A program made the translations under genes and the position numbers. 34,551 nt of DNA from an uncultured Subdoligranulum sp. (GTDB lineage Bacteria > Bacillota > Clostridia > Oscillospirales > Ruminococcaceae). The notes under the pieces are model-generated. The model was not told where the DNA came from, did not search any database, and worked only from the letters and a program-made list of their open reading frames with translations. The DNA is taken from positions 1-34,551 of the forward strand of contig CAJFMB010000015.1 of NCBI GenBank assembly GCA_904390925.1, in the 5' to 3' direction. This document shows positions 7,138-17,244 of this stretch, in pieces; position 1 is the first letter of the stretch; the number at the start of each line of letters is the position of its first letter.

Positions 7138-7755
7138 TTATATACCGTCAGATAATGCCCGATGTGCCGTTTCGCATTCCTGATGCAGTGCATCCCGGGT
7201 ATACAGGGTGTTGAGCACCTCCAGCAGTTCCTTTTTGCTCAGACGAGGCGGAAGGCCAATTTTTCTCAGAAAGCTTCGGCGGAACTCTGCACAATCCGGT
7301 CGGCCGGAAAGCCCCCACTCGTACAGATCACTGTACAGAATCGGTTCCTGTTTTTCCGAAATTTCCAAGCCTTTGGGCTGTCCGTCCAGCGCCGTCTCCA
7401 ATCCGGACAGAATCAGCTCATTGGGAACGCCCTCCACCCCCAGCAGGCCTTCCTTGCCAGGCTCCGTCTTGCGCGGCTCCTTGCCGGGCAAGGCCGGCAC
7501 ATAGGCCTGTAGCACATGCTCTGCGCCAACAATCCGGGTAATGAAATGGCGGATGCGGAAGCCGGCAGCGTCCGAATCGGTCAGGATGATCAGTCCCCTT
7601 GCCCTGGCCAGTTGTTTGAGCATATTCTGCATGGCTTTGTCTTTGAAAACGGCAAAGCCGTCGGTTGTCAGGATGGTGCCCTCCACAATACCGGCCAACC
7701 GGGCTGCGTCATATTTTCCCTCCACCACCAGGACGCGGTCCAGCTGTAGTTTCAT
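7138..7755 (-). CDS. toprim-domain protein, ribonuclease M5-like
   Basis: MKLQLDRVLVVEGKYDAARLAGIVEGTILTTDGFAVFKD...GLIILTDSDAAGFRIRHFI; start at 7755 overlaps the holA stop as ATGA. Confidence 0.8.
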   Translation of the reverse strand: MKLQLDRVLVVEGKYDAARLAGIVEGTILTTDGFAVFKDKAMQNMLKQLARARGLIILTDSDAAGFRIRHFITRIVGAEHVLQAYVPALPGKEPRKTEPGKEGLLGVEGVPNELILSGLETALDGQPKGLEISEKQEPILYSDLYEWGLSGRPDCAEFRRSFLRKIGLPPRLSKKELLEVLNTLYTRDALHQECETAHRALSDGI

Positions 7756-8783
7756 CGGCGGCCTCCCGCCAGCGCCAGCTGGCACAACGCTTTCTGCAGC
7801 AGCAGATCACTGTCCAGCTTGCTGCGCTTCAGGTCCAGATCCAGATTTTGCAGGATGGAAAGGCTTTGCTCAATCTGATCACGGCTGAACCGGGCAGCCG
7901 TTTTCTCGGCATTGCCAAGCCGGTACTGCCATTTTCCGGTATAGCCGAAATCCTTTGCCACATCCGCCAGCTGTCTGCGGCTGCGCCGGGCAAGAAAGAC
8001 CCGGTAGATATCCAGATAGTTTGCAATCAGGGCGCCGGTAATCAGGATCGGATCATTCTGCAATTCCAGCAAAACCTTGAGTTTCTGCAAGGCTTTGCCT
8101 GTCTGCCCTGCCGCCACCGATCTGACCATATCCATCGTGTCGGCATCCAGCGTGACCGTGCCAAGGGCACGGACCATATCCGGGGTGACGGTATCGTAGC
8201 CGGAAAGCGCCGCAAGCTTGTCCACCTCGTTGCGCAGCAGGAACTGATCCTCCCCGCAACGGTCCAGAAGCTGTGTGTCGGCGCCCGGCGCAAGGCGGGT
8301 GCCCATCTCTTCGGCCCAGCCTTGCAGCATCTTTTGCAATTCAGTTCGGCCGGGTTTGGTCACCTGCGCACAATACCCCAGCTTTTCACAGGCGGAAATC
8401 AGTTTCTGTTCCCGCTTGCCGGGCCGGATTTTCCCGAACTTTTCTTCCAGCACACTGGTCAGCAGAAACACAGCGTTTTCCGCATCCGCCAGGGTATCAC
8501 AGATCTCCTGCAAATCCTTGTCCGAGTAGGCAGAAGGCCGGATCAACGGCATCTTTACCAGACGGCGCCCACCAAAAAACGAGATTGTGCCCGCCGCCAT
8601 GACGATTTCCTCCACGGACGGGGTCGGCCCCGCAAGGACCGTGGTTTCCGGATCATCCTCCATAAGGAAGTGCTCGGCTTTGGACGCCGCAGACTGTACC
8701 AGTGCCTCCTCGGAAGCATAAAAATAGAAGACACCACAGCCCGCATTGAGTTTTTTATTCAGTTCCTTTTCACTGTACAGCAT
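7752..8783 (-). CDS. holA: DNA polymerase III subunit delta
   Basis: 343 aa; HolA-like layout including QKLKVLLELQNDPILITGALIANYLDIYRVFLAR and LGNAEKTAARFSRDQIEQSLSILQNLDLDLK. Confidence 0.85.
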   Translation of the reverse strand: MLYSEKELNKKLNAGCGVFYFYASEEALVQSAASKAEHFLMEDDPETTVLAGPTPSVEEIVMAAGTISFFGGRRLVKMPLIRPSAYSDKDLQEICDTLADAENAVFLLTSVLEEKFGKIRPGKREQKLISACEKLGYCAQVTKPGRTELQKMLQGWAEEMGTRLAPGADTQLLDRCGEDQFLLRNEVDKLAALSGYDTVTPDMVRALGTVTLDADTMDMVRSVAAGQTGKALQKLKVLLELQNDPILITGALIANYLDIYRVFLARRSRRQLADVAKDFGYTGKWQYRLGNAEKTAARFSRDQIEQSLSILQNLDLDLKRSKLDSDLLLQKALCQLALAGGRR

Positions 8784-10881
8784 AGGGTTTTACTCCGTCA
8801 AATGTGGCCGAACGGCCGGAACGTATGGTCAGGACCGGCTCCTCCATTCCGTAAAGCAGAGTCGTTTGCTCCTGGTCCACCTCCTCCAGCCAGTCGGTGG
8901 TGTGGGAGGTATATACGACTGTATCAGCATCCACCACATCCGGATAACTGCTGCCGGCCACATAGACATTCAGTTCCACCGGCTGATCCCTGCGGACGCG
9001 CCCTGCCATTATACCAACAGTATACCCGTCCACCGTAACCACCGCAAGGTTTCCGCCTGAATCATGCAACAGTTCCAGCTGAATTCCACCAGGCAGAGAA
9101 ACTGTCTGGACATCGGAGGACATCTGATCCATGGAAATCACCCGGTCAGCGTCAAATTCCATTTCCCGCGGGTCCTGCCGGAGGTCCACCACCAACGCAA
9201 CGGGAGGGTTTCCGGTTTCCTTCAGATACTCATCCACTGCGTTCAGATTGGAATTACCGCCCCGGAACAAAACCGTCGCATATCCATCCTGCGTGATCAC
9301 CAGGCATGGGTTCCCGGCCGTTCCCACCGCTGCCATGCGTACCACATTCTTGGAAAGCTGAATTCCCAAAAATATCGCTGCCATTGCACAGGCTGCCGCC
9401 GCAGGAATGTACCAGCGCAATCGTTTGGCACGCCAGAAAATAAAAGCCAGAAGCCCCAACACAGCCAGAACAAACAGTGTATATTTTACCGGCAGCGCAA
9501 GACGTGCCCCGGGCAGTGCAGCGCATCGGCCGATGATTTCGGTCATCCAGTGCAGCCATGCTGCAAGGATCAAACTGGCACCGCGCATGGCAAAGCCCAG
9601 AAATGGAACTGCGGACAAAAGCAACACCAGAAGGCCAAGTACCAGAGCGGGAGCAAGCATCCAGACCACCAGAAGGTTGGTCAGCACACCAACACCGCTG
9701 ACACTCATCCCATGGGCAAGCAGGACCGGCATGGTGGCCAATGCCGCGAAAACAGCAATCAGTACCGAGTCTGCCAGCCAGAAAAAGGCGGTATAAACCT
9801 TATTTTTCAGGGAATCTTCCGGTTCCTTCCATTTCCGGCGGGCACGGCGTGACAGGCTTGCAGCCACCTCGACACCAAGAACGGCGGAGAAGGACAGCTG
9901 GAATCCCAGATCACAGGGAAAGTAGGCATTGAAAAGTCCCAGAAGAATTGCAGCCAGTCCCATGGAGGTAAGCGTATCCGGAGGCTGAAGGAAATAATAG
10001 CCGCCCAAGGCAATCAGACAGCCAATCCCCGCCCGGACGGCGGAAACCGGGAATCCGATCAGAGCAAGGTAAAACAGCAGCAAAATTGCCTGCATGACTA
10101 TCAAAGGCCGGGAAAAGCGCCGGCGGTTTTCTCTGGAGGAAACCAGCAGGCCGCAAAGCAGTGTCACATGCAGGCCCGATACAGCCAACAGATGCGATAC
10201 CCCCGCCGTCCGGAAGTTTTCTTCCTGAAACTCGCTCAACCGGGACGTGTCACCGATCAGCATAGCGGCTTCCACCCCGCCTTCCTCTGTGGGAAGCCAG
10301 GTCATCAACCGGCGGGACAGTTCCTGACGAATCCGGTATAGAATAAATTCCAGCGTTGTGCTCTCGCCAAGATAGGCATACTCTCCCACAAATTCTGCCT
10401 GCAGAAAGACGCCGTCGGAGAAGTAGTTCATCCGATAGGAATCTTCGTCCAGGTTTTGCAGTTCCAGAGTAGCGGAAAAGATTTCACCCGGCCGGCTGCC
10501 TGGGAAGCTGGCGCAGGTGACCAACAAATCTGCCGGCTCCCCGTCCAGTTCGGTAATGTGCAAAGTACCGCGAAGTCGGTCTTCCTGGTAAGAGGTTTCC
10601 GAGTCGGTCCCAGCCGTTGCCACCACCCGGACCTGGCGTCCGGCCAGTTCCAGCACCGGCTGTACTGACAGCGGTTCATAGACCAGATGTGCGGCAAAAC
10701 CAAGGCACGCTGCAACTGTGAGGAGCACAACCGATGTCAGTTTCCGCTTTTGCAATGCAGTCAGTCCCGCAAAGACAAACGAAAAGGCCGTCGCCAGCCA
10801 AACAGCCAGCGACGGCAGATAGGCCGCGGCGAGCTGTGCCAGAGAAAAGGCCAGGCCAAACGCCGCAAGCTTGCGCTTCAT
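8770..10881 (-). CDS. comEC: ComEC/Rec2-family competence protein
   Basis: 703 aa; GVSHLLAVSGLHVTLLCGLL competence-domain motif, many TM segments, N-terminal OB-like segment, C-terminal MBL-like region lacking HxHxDH. Confidence 0.88.
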   Translation of the reverse strand: MKRKLAAFGLAFSLAQLAAAYLPSLAVWLATAFSFVFAGLTALQKRKLTSVVLLTVAACLGFAAHLVYEPLSVQPVLELAGRQVRVVATAGTDSETSYQEDRLRGTLHITELDGEPADLLVTCASFPGSRPGEIFSATLELQNLDEDSYRMNYFSDGVFLQAEFVGEYAYLGESTTLEFILYRIRQELSRRLMTWLPTEEGGVEAAMLIGDTSRLSEFQEENFRTAGVSHLLAVSGLHVTLLCGLLVSSRENRRRFSRPLIVMQAILLLFYLALIGFPVSAVRAGIGCLIALGGYYFLQPPDTLTSMGLAAILLGLFNAYFPCDLGFQLSFSAVLGVEVAASLSRRARRKWKEPEDSLKNKVYTAFFWLADSVLIAVFAALATMPVLLAHGMSVSGVGVLTNLLVVWMLAPALVLGLLVLLLSAVPFLGFAMRGASLILAAWLHWMTEIIGRCAALPGARLALPVKYTLFVLAVLGLLAFIFWRAKRLRWYIPAAAACAMAAIFLGIQLSKNVVRMAAVGTAGNPCLVITQDGYATVLFRGGNSNLNAVDEYLKETGNPPVALVVDLRQDPREMEFDADRVISMDQMSSDVQTVSLPGGIQLELLHDSGGNLAVVTVDGYTVGIMAGRVRRDQPVELNVYVAGSSYPDVVDADTVVYTSHTTDWLEEVDQEQTTLLYGMEEPVLTIRSGRSATFDGVKPYAVQ

Positions 10882-10884
10882 GGA

Positions 10885-11424
10885 TCAGTGGAAAAACAGC
10901 GGCAGAGGCGACAGGAAGAAAATGTCGGTGCGCTTGGCCGCATCGCCCTCCGCCAGAACTGCACAGCAGCCCACCACAGTACCGGTGCTGCGGGCAACCA
11001 GTGTCTCCAGCGCATGGAGAGAGCCACCGGTGGAAATCACGTCGTCAACAATCAGGATGCGCTTGCCGTTCATCAAGTCGATGTCCTTCTTGTCGATGAC
11101 CAGTTTCTGCTTGCCCGCGGTAGTGATGGATTCGTCCTCGATCACCACCGGCTCGCTCATGTACAGCTTGACGCCCTTGCGCGCAGTCAGCCAGGGCTTG
11201 CCGCTCTGACGGGCCATCTCATAGGCAAGGGGGATTCCCTTTGCCTCCGCAGTAAGGATCACATCAAACTCCGGGCATTTGGCCAGCAGGTCCCGGGCAC
11301 AGGCCACGGTCAGCTCCACATCCCCGAACATGATAAAGGCTGCGATGTCCATGTGGTCGTTGACTTTGCAGATCGGCAGTTCACGGTCCAGCCCCGCCAC
11401 ATGCAGGGTATAGGTTTCAGGCAT
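10885..11424 (-). CDS. adenine phosphoribosyltransferase-like protein
   Basis: PRPP-binding motif RILIVDDVISTGGSLHALE and VILTAEAKGIPLAYEMARQSGKP. Confidence 0.82.
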   Translation of the reverse strand: MPETYTLHVAGLDRELPICKVNDHMDIAAFIMFGDVELTVACARDLLAKCPEFDVILTAEAKGIPLAYEMARQSGKPWLTARKGVKLYMSEPVVIEDESITTAGKQKLVIDKKDIDLMNGKRILIVDDVISTGGSLHALETLVARSTGTVVGCCAVLAEGDAAKRTDIFFLSPLPLFFH

Positions 11425-11470
11425 AATCTACTTCCCTCTTTTTATCTCCTGATGAATTCATCCCGGACAA

Positions 11471-11812
11471 TCAGCCCGGAGGCCAGGCCAGGCTGCGCTT
11501 GGCCAGTACATGGAAATGCAGATGCTTGACACTCTGGCCGCCGTCCTCGCCCACATTGGTGACGACGCGGTAACCGCCATCACAGCCCAGTTCCTTGCAC
11601 AGCTTTGCAATGGTTGCAAAGACATGTCCCAGCAGAGGGGCATCCTCCTCCGTCAGCACAGCGGCAGAGTCAATGTGTTTTTTGGGAATGACCAGAAAAT
11701 GCACCGGGGCCTGCGGGTCAATGTCATAGAATGCCAGCAGCTGGTCATCTTCGTACAGTTTGTTCGAAGGGACCTCCCCTGCCGCAATCTTACAGAACAG
11801 GCAATCAGCCAT
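11471..11812 (-). CDS. HIT-family protein (HinT-like)
   Basis: MADCLFCKIAAGEVPSNKLYEDDQLLAFYDIDPQAPVHFLVIPKKHI and SVKHLHFHVLA histidine triad. Confidence 0.93.
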   Translation of the reverse strand: MADCLFCKIAAGEVPSNKLYEDDQLLAFYDIDPQAPVHFLVIPKKHIDSAAVLTEEDAPLLGHVFATIAKLCKELGCDGGYRVVTNVGEDGGQSVKHLHFHVLAKRSLAWPPG

Positions 11813-11983
11813 ACTTCCAACCTCCTTTGTTCTGGTTTACCAGCATAACATACAAGCGGTATAGAATAATTATACAGCTGGACCTGAAAAAAATCCAGGA
11901 TTTTATTTTTTCAGAGCAGTAGGAACCGCACTGGAAACGGGCTCATGATCTGATGAACTTTTTGAAAGGTATCAGCTCAGGCC

Positions 11984-14644
11984 TCAGGCATTCTTATCCA
12001 GCTCAGACTTGACAATGCCGCAAACCGCAGCCAGAGCCTCGTCAATCTTGGTGGTGTCGCGGATACCGGCCATGGCAAATTCCGGCTTGCCGCCGCCGTT
12101 ACCGCCGGCCACAGCGGCAATCTGCTTGACCAGCATGCCAGCCTTCAGGCCGCGGGCCTGAGCGTTCTTGCTGACGCTGACCGCCAGGGTGGTCTTGCCG
12201 GCGTCGCTGCCGATCAGGGCTGCCACCACGTTGGGAGCCTTGTCGCGGATCTTGTCGCACATGCTGCGCAGGGCATCGGAACCGGTGCCGCTGAAGAAGG
12301 CAGTAACAATGCGCACGCCATCCACATTCTCGGCGTTATCAAACAGACCGTCAATCTTGGCGGCTGCAATGGTGGCCTTGGCGATGTCCAGCTGCTTGTT
12401 GGCCTCCTTGAGCTCCGCCACAACAGCAGCCACACGGGCGGGCAGGTCATGGGCGTTGCTCACCTTCAGGCAGCGGGCAGCGCAATCCAGTTCGTTGCAG
12501 CGCTCGTCCAGCAGGCGCAGAACACCGTAACCGGTGGTGGCTTCAATCCGGCGGATACCGGCTGCCACGCTGCTTTCGCTGAGGATACGGAAGCAGCCAA
12601 TCTGTGCCGTATTCTTCACATGGGTGCCGCCACAGAACTCGGTGCTCCAGCCGCAGATATCCACAACGCGGACAATCTCGCCGTACTTCTCACCGAACAG
12701 AGCCATGGCGCCCAGCTTCTTAGCCTCGTCAATGGGCATGCTGCGGACTTGCACCGGCAGAGAAGCAAAAATCTTCTCGTTCACGCGGCGCTCCACCTCG
12801 CGCAGTTCCTCGGGCGTGACGGCGCTGAAATGGGTGAAGTCGAAGTGCGTGATCTTGTCATCCTGATAGCTGCCGGCCTGGTGCACATGGTCACCCAGCA
12901 CCTCCCGCAGGGCAGCCTGCAGCAGGTGGGTGGCAGTATGGTTGCGGCAGATAGCCATACGGCGGCCTTCATCCACAGAAGCAGTCACCTCGTCGCCCAC
13001 CTTGATGTTGCCTTCCAGCAGGGTGCAGGTATGGACAAAGTATCCCTTGGGGGTCTTCTTGACCTGATTGACACGCAGCTTGGCGTCATCAGAGACAATA
13101 TAGCCATGGTCAGCAACCTGGCCGCCCATCTCGGCATAGAACGGCGTGCGGTCCAAAACCACCAGTACGTCCTCTTTCTGCTCGATGTCGGTGGCAACCG
13201 CGTCGGCCAGCTCCTCGCCCTCGGACAGAGCGATCACCTTGGCCTGCTCGGACAGAGTCTCGTAGCCGTCAAAGGTGGTGGGCTCGGCATCCAGCGCACC
13301 GAACAGGTCAGCTGCCCAGCCGGAGATATCCTTGGCCAGACGCTCGGCACGGGCACGCTCGCGCTGCTTGGTCATGGCGGCATGGAAGGCCTCCTCGTCC
13401 ACCGTCATCCCTGCCTCGGCGACGATCTCGCGGGTCAGGTCCAGCGGGAAACCAAAGGTATCATTGAGCTTGAAGGCCTCCTCACCGGTGAGGACCGTCT
13501 TGTTCTCCGCCTTCAGCTGCTCCATCATGCCGTTGAGGATGTTCAGGCCGGCGTCGATGGTGCGGCTGAACCGCTCTTCCTCGGTGCCGATCACCTTTTT
13601 GATGTAGGCTTCATGCTCACGCAGCTCGGGGTAACCCTGCTCGCTGGAGGAGATGACAGTGTCCACCAGTTCGGTCAGGAAGGGACGGTCAATGCCCAGC
13701 ATACGGCCATGGCGGGCGGCACGGCGCAGCAGACGGCGCAGCACATAGCCGCGGCCCTCGTTGGAAGGCAGGATGCCGTCCGACACCATGAACACGGTGG
13801 AACGGATATGGTCGGTGATGACGCGAATGGAGATGTCATCCTTCTCGTTCTGCTTGTAGGTCTTGCCGGCGATGTGCTCCACATGGTGCAGCACAGCAGC
13901 CACGGTATCCACCTCGAACAGGTTGCCCACGTTCTGCATCACGCAGGCCAGACGCTCCAGGCCCATGCCGGTATCGATGTTGGGCTTGGCCAGACGGTTG
14001 TAATGACCGTTGCCATCGGAATCGAACTGGCTGAACACCAGGTTCCAGATCTCCATATACCGGTCGCAGTCGCAGCCGACGCCGCAGGTGGGCTTGCCGC
14101 AGCCATACTCGGGGCCACGGTCATAGTAGATCTCGGAGCAGGGGCCGCAGGGGCCGGAACCATGCTCCCAGAAGTTGTCCTCCTTGCCGAAACGGACCAT
14201 ATGATCCTCGGGGATGCCCACCTTCTTGGTCCAGATGTCGTAGGCCTCGTCGTCATCCAGATAAACCGAGATGTAGAGCTTCTCGGCGGGGATTTCCAGC
14301 GTCTTGGTCAGGAACTCCCAGGCCCAGGGGATGACCTCCTCCTTGAAGTAATCCTGGAAGCTGAAGTTGCCCAGCATCTCAAAGAAGGTGCCATGGCGGG
14401 CGGTGATGCCGACGCGCTCAATGTCCGGGGTACGGATGCACTTCTGGCAGGTGGTAACCCGGTGACGGGGCGGCTCCTCCTGACCCAGGAACCATTTCTT
14501 CATGGGCGCCATGCCGCTGTTGATCAACAGCAGGCTGGGGTCATCCTTCGGCACCAGCGGGAAGCTGCCCAGCCGCAGATGGCCCTTGCCCTCAAAAAAG
14601 TTCAGGAACTGTTCGCGAAGATCGTTCAATCCTGTCCACTGCAT
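11984..14644 (-). CDS. alaS: alanine--tRNA ligase
   Basis: MQWTGLNDLREQFLNFFEGKGHLRLGSFPLVPKDDPSLLLINSGMAPMKKWFLG; editing-domain and CGGTHVKNT motifs. Start trimmed to 14644 because the 14716 start lies in the T-box leader. Confidence 0.96.
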   Translation of the reverse strand: MQWTGLNDLREQFLNFFEGKGHLRLGSFPLVPKDDPSLLLINSGMAPMKKWFLGQEEPPRHRVTTCQKCIRTPDIERVGITARHGTFFEMLGNFSFQDYFKEEVIPWAWEFLTKTLEIPAEKLYISVYLDDDEAYDIWTKKVGIPEDHMVRFGKEDNFWEHGSGPCGPCSEIYYDRGPEYGCGKPTCGVGCDCDRYMEIWNLVFSQFDSDGNGHYNRLAKPNIDTGMGLERLACVMQNVGNLFEVDTVAAVLHHVEHIAGKTYKQNEKDDISIRVITDHIRSTVFMVSDGILPSNEGRGYVLRRLLRRAARHGRMLGIDRPFLTELVDTVISSSEQGYPELREHEAYIKKVIGTEEERFSRTIDAGLNILNGMMEQLKAENKTVLTGEEAFKLNDTFGFPLDLTREIVAEAGMTVDEEAFHAAMTKQRERARAERLAKDISGWAADLFGALDAEPTTFDGYETLSEQAKVIALSEGEELADAVATDIEQKEDVLVVLDRTPFYAEMGGQVADHGYIVSDDAKLRVNQVKKTPKGYFVHTCTLLEGNIKVGDEVTASVDEGRRMAICRNHTATHLLQAALREVLGDHVHQAGSYQDDKITHFDFTHFSAVTPEELREVERRVNEKIFASLPVQVRSMPIDEAKKLGAMALFGEKYGEIVRVVDICGWSTEFCGGTHVKNTAQIGCFRILSESSVAAGIRRIEATTGYGVLRLLDERCNELDCAARCLKVSNAHDLPARVAAVVAELKEANKQLDIAKATIAAAKIDGLFDNAENVDGVRIVTAFFSGTGSDALRSMCDKIRDKAPNVVAALIGSDAGKTTLAVSVSKNAQARGLKAGMLVKQIAAVAGGNGGGKPEFAMAGIRDTTKIDEALAAVCGIVKSELDKNA

Positions 14645-14699
14645 AATCCTTGATTCTCCAATCCCTATTTTGTATACTTGCCCGAAAGCACGGGCCACA

Positions 14700-14950
14700 A
14701 AAGAAAAAGCCTCCATCCCAATTCTGGGACGAAGGCTGAACTTGCTTCCGTGGTACCACCCGGTTTGCGGGCCAAACTATTGCGACCCGCCGCTTTCCCG
14801 CATTAACGCTGCGGACACGCCCGGTTCTGCCGGGGGCTCAGGGGCGGCGCTTCCCTGCCTGCCGCGAATGCCTTGCAGCAAAATGGCATCCTCTCTGAAA
14901 GCGGCGGCATGATGGGAATTGACCCCGTCACTGCCTGTTTCGATTTACGG
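14700..14950 (-). promoter_or_regulatory. T-box leader of alaS
   Basis: Minus strand carries CCGGGTGGTACCACGG (14747-14762 region) followed by terminator AGCCTTCGTCCCA/TGGGATGGAGGCT + TTTTTC (14708-14737). Confidence 0.88.
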
Positions 14951-14954
14951 TACA

Positions 14955-14984
14955 ATTATATGCCTGCCCCACCTGTTTTGTCAA
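14955..14984 (-). promoter_or_regulatory. sigma-A-type promoter of the alaS leader
   Basis: Minus strand TTGACA (14984-14979), 18-bp spacer, TATAAT (14960-14955). Confidence 0.75.
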
Positions 14985-15025
14985 GGAAACAACGACAATT
15001 TTCCTGCATCGGCGGCGATATTTCT

Positions 15026-16633
15026 CTATTCCCCGTCTATGGCGTGTAAAGCGTTCGCCACCCGGGCGAACACGGCGGCGCTGCTTGTTTCGGGGTCCAG
15101 GGTGGCGTCCTGCAAAACCGTGATCACATACTGCGGCTGCTCCGCCGGGACAAAACCGGAAAACCAGTAATTGAGAAGCTCCTCCCCATCCGCATTGAAC
15201 TGGCCGGTCTGGGCTGTCCCTGTTTTTCCGCCGGCGGTCTGCCAGTCCGGTTCTGCCTGGCTTCCGATGCCATCGGTGACCACGCTTTGCAGCATGCTGC
15301 GCAGGACGCGGGCGGTGGCGGCAGGGATCACCTGCCGGGGTTCGGTTTGCGATGCCTCCTGCTGGATTTCCAGTGTCTCGCTGTCCACCGTTCCTTTCAC
15401 AAAAGAAAGAGGCAGATAGCTGCCATCTCCGGCAATCACACGCATCATGGCGGTGATCTGCACCGGGGTCACCGTCAGGCTGCCCTGGCCAAAGGAGAAC
15501 ATCGCCAGCTGTCCTTCATTTTGCAGCTGCTTGCCATCCGGCAGGTTTCCGGCACTGGTTTTCAGTCCACCGGCTACGGCAGTCGCCTGTCCGAACCCGA
15601 AGCGTTGTGCCATTTCGGCCACGCGTTCCGCCCCCAGCGCCTGACCCAATGCCACGAAATAGCAGTTGCAGCTTTGTTCCAGCGCGCCCCGCAGATTGAC
15701 TGTGCCATGGGCACGTCCCAGTGCACAGCGGTAGGTCTGATCCGCCACATCAATGGAACCGGTGCATTCATGGGTGAACCAGTCAAAACCAGCCTCGTAG
15801 GCGGCGGCAGCAAGAACCACCTTGAACACCGAGCCGGCACTGAAGGAGGAAAACGCCCGGTTGATCAGGGAGGTATCCCCCGCCTCAATGCTTTTCTGAA
15901 TATTGTCCGGATCAAACGCCGGCATACTGACCGAGGCAAGAACTTCCCCGGATGTCACATCCGCAACCAGTATGCAGCCGCTCTTCATGGTCTGCTGGGC
16001 AATTCCCTCACAGGCCCGCTGAATTTCTGCATCCAGCGTCAGCTGCACGCCCAGTCCATTTCCCGACTCCCGGGTCTGCATATCCGGCAACGTTCCGTCC
16101 AGAAGGCTTCCCCGGGCCGTCGTGGCGCAGGACACCACATCCGCATCCGTTGCGTGGGACAGAATATCTTCATACGCCAGTTCCAGTCCCGAAACGCCGT
16201 GTCCGTCGCCGTCCAGATAGCCGATCAGGTGTTCGGCAATGGGAAGTTCCAGATACCTTTTGCTGCTGGCATAGGTAAAAATCCCGTTGGCGGTCAGATC
16301 CCGGGAAACCTCCACCAGAAACGGTTGTGTGTTGTTCCTGTTTTCGTAGAGAAAACTTTGCTGTTCATAGGGAACGTAGGGAAAAAGTTCGGCATAACTG
16401 GCATCGCCGGGAATGCACAGAGCATACCAGGTTTTGGACAGCCCGGTAAGGCGTCGCCCGTCGCGGTCAAAGAAATCGCCGCGGGTTCTGGGCAGTTCCG
16501 TGACCGAGACAGTCTGTGCCCCGGCACTGACCGCATAGCCGGAATCTGTGGCAATCCACAAGGTACGGCACAGAACGATGCCAAATAGCAGCACCAGAAT
16601 GACACTGACCCCATTCAGCCGACGTCGTGTCAT
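15026..16633 (-). CDS. penicillin-binding transpeptidase (FtsI/SpoVD/PBP2-like)
   Basis: Dimerisation-region motif ELPRTRGDFFDRDGRRLTG; SxxK SAGSVFK; SCNCYF; KTGTAQTG. Start 16633 preceded by AGGAGGG. Confidence 0.9.
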   Translation of the reverse strand: MTRRRLNGVSVILVLLFGIVLCRTLWIATDSGYAVSAGAQTVSVTELPRTRGDFFDRDGRRLTGLSKTWYALCIPGDASYAELFPYVPYEQQSFLYENRNNTQPFLVEVSRDLTANGIFTYASSKRYLELPIAEHLIGYLDGDGHGVSGLELAYEDILSHATDADVVSCATTARGSLLDGTLPDMQTRESGNGLGVQLTLDAEIQRACEGIAQQTMKSGCILVADVTSGEVLASVSMPAFDPDNIQKSIEAGDTSLINRAFSSFSAGSVFKVVLAAAAYEAGFDWFTHECTGSIDVADQTYRCALGRAHGTVNLRGALEQSCNCYFVALGQALGAERVAEMAQRFGFGQATAVAGGLKTSAGNLPDGKQLQNEGQLAMFSFGQGSLTVTPVQITAMMRVIAGDGSYLPLSFVKGTVDSETLEIQQEASQTEPRQVIPAATARVLRSMLQSVVTDGIGSQAEPDWQTAGGKTGTAQTGQFNADGEELLNYWFSGFVPAEQPQYVITVLQDATLDPETSSAAVFARVANALHAIDGE

Positions 16634-16707
16634 GGCATCCCTCCTGTTCCCAACGGTGGCAAAATTGTATTCCCGAATAGTATGTACCTTCCCCATACAA
16701 AACATAC

Positions 16708-16737
16708 GGCCGATGCTGTCCCAAGACAGCACCGGCC
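16708..16737 (-). terminator. hairpin after the VanZ-like gene
   Basis: GGCCG-a-TGCTGTC/GACAGCA-c-CGGCC with 4-nt loop, followed on minus by GTATGTTTTGT. Confidence 0.6.
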
Positions 16738-16746
16738 ATTGGAAAT

Positions 16747-17184
16747 TCAGTTTTGATTTTGTCGGCGGTTACGCCTGTACCAAAGCCAGCAGACCAGCAA
16801 TATACCCGGGACAAACCCCAGCGCATCCACCAGCACATCGGTTGCCAGGCAGGCACGCCCCGGCACAAAGAACTGATGCAGCTCGTCGCTGATCGAATAG
16901 ACCAGGCAGACCAGCAGTGCCGTTGCCGTGCAGAAGCGGAAAGGCTTTCCGGCTGGATTCCAGAAAGAGCAGACCGTCAGTGCCGTACTGATGCCCAGCA
17001 GGAAATACAGCCAGACATGCGCCCATTTGCGCAGATTGGCATGAAAGTCCGGGCTGAACCAGCCGGGTGTGGTCCCGGCCAGGTTATCCTGCTGAATCTG
17101 CTGCGCCAGCTGCGCTGAAAGTTCGTAGGACTGTTGCCCGGGTTGCGCGGACAGGAAGAAAATTCCCGCCATGATTGCAAGCAT
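16747..17184 (-). CDS. VanZ-like membrane protein
   Basis: LRKWAHVWLYFLLGISTALTV, YSISDELHQFFVPGRACLATDVLVDALGFVPGILL (VanZ pattern). Start uncertain. Confidence 0.8.
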   Translation of the reverse strand: MLAIMAGIFFLSAQPGQQSYELSAQLAQQIQQDNLAGTTPGWFSPDFHANLRKWAHVWLYFLLGISTALTVCSFWNPAGKPFRFCTATALLVCLVYSISDELHQFFVPGRACLATDVLVDALGFVPGILLVCWLWYRRNRRQNQN

Positions 17185-17244
17185 GATCAGAAAAAGAATC
17201 CAGCGTTTCAGGCGTCCGGTCCCTTCCTTTCGGAGTTGTTGTGT

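Noticed and set aside
12449-14653. 734-aa plus-strand ORF opposite alaS
   Set aside because: Antisense shadow of a well-supported alaS; low-complexity His/Gln/Val/Leu-rich product with no recognisable domain.
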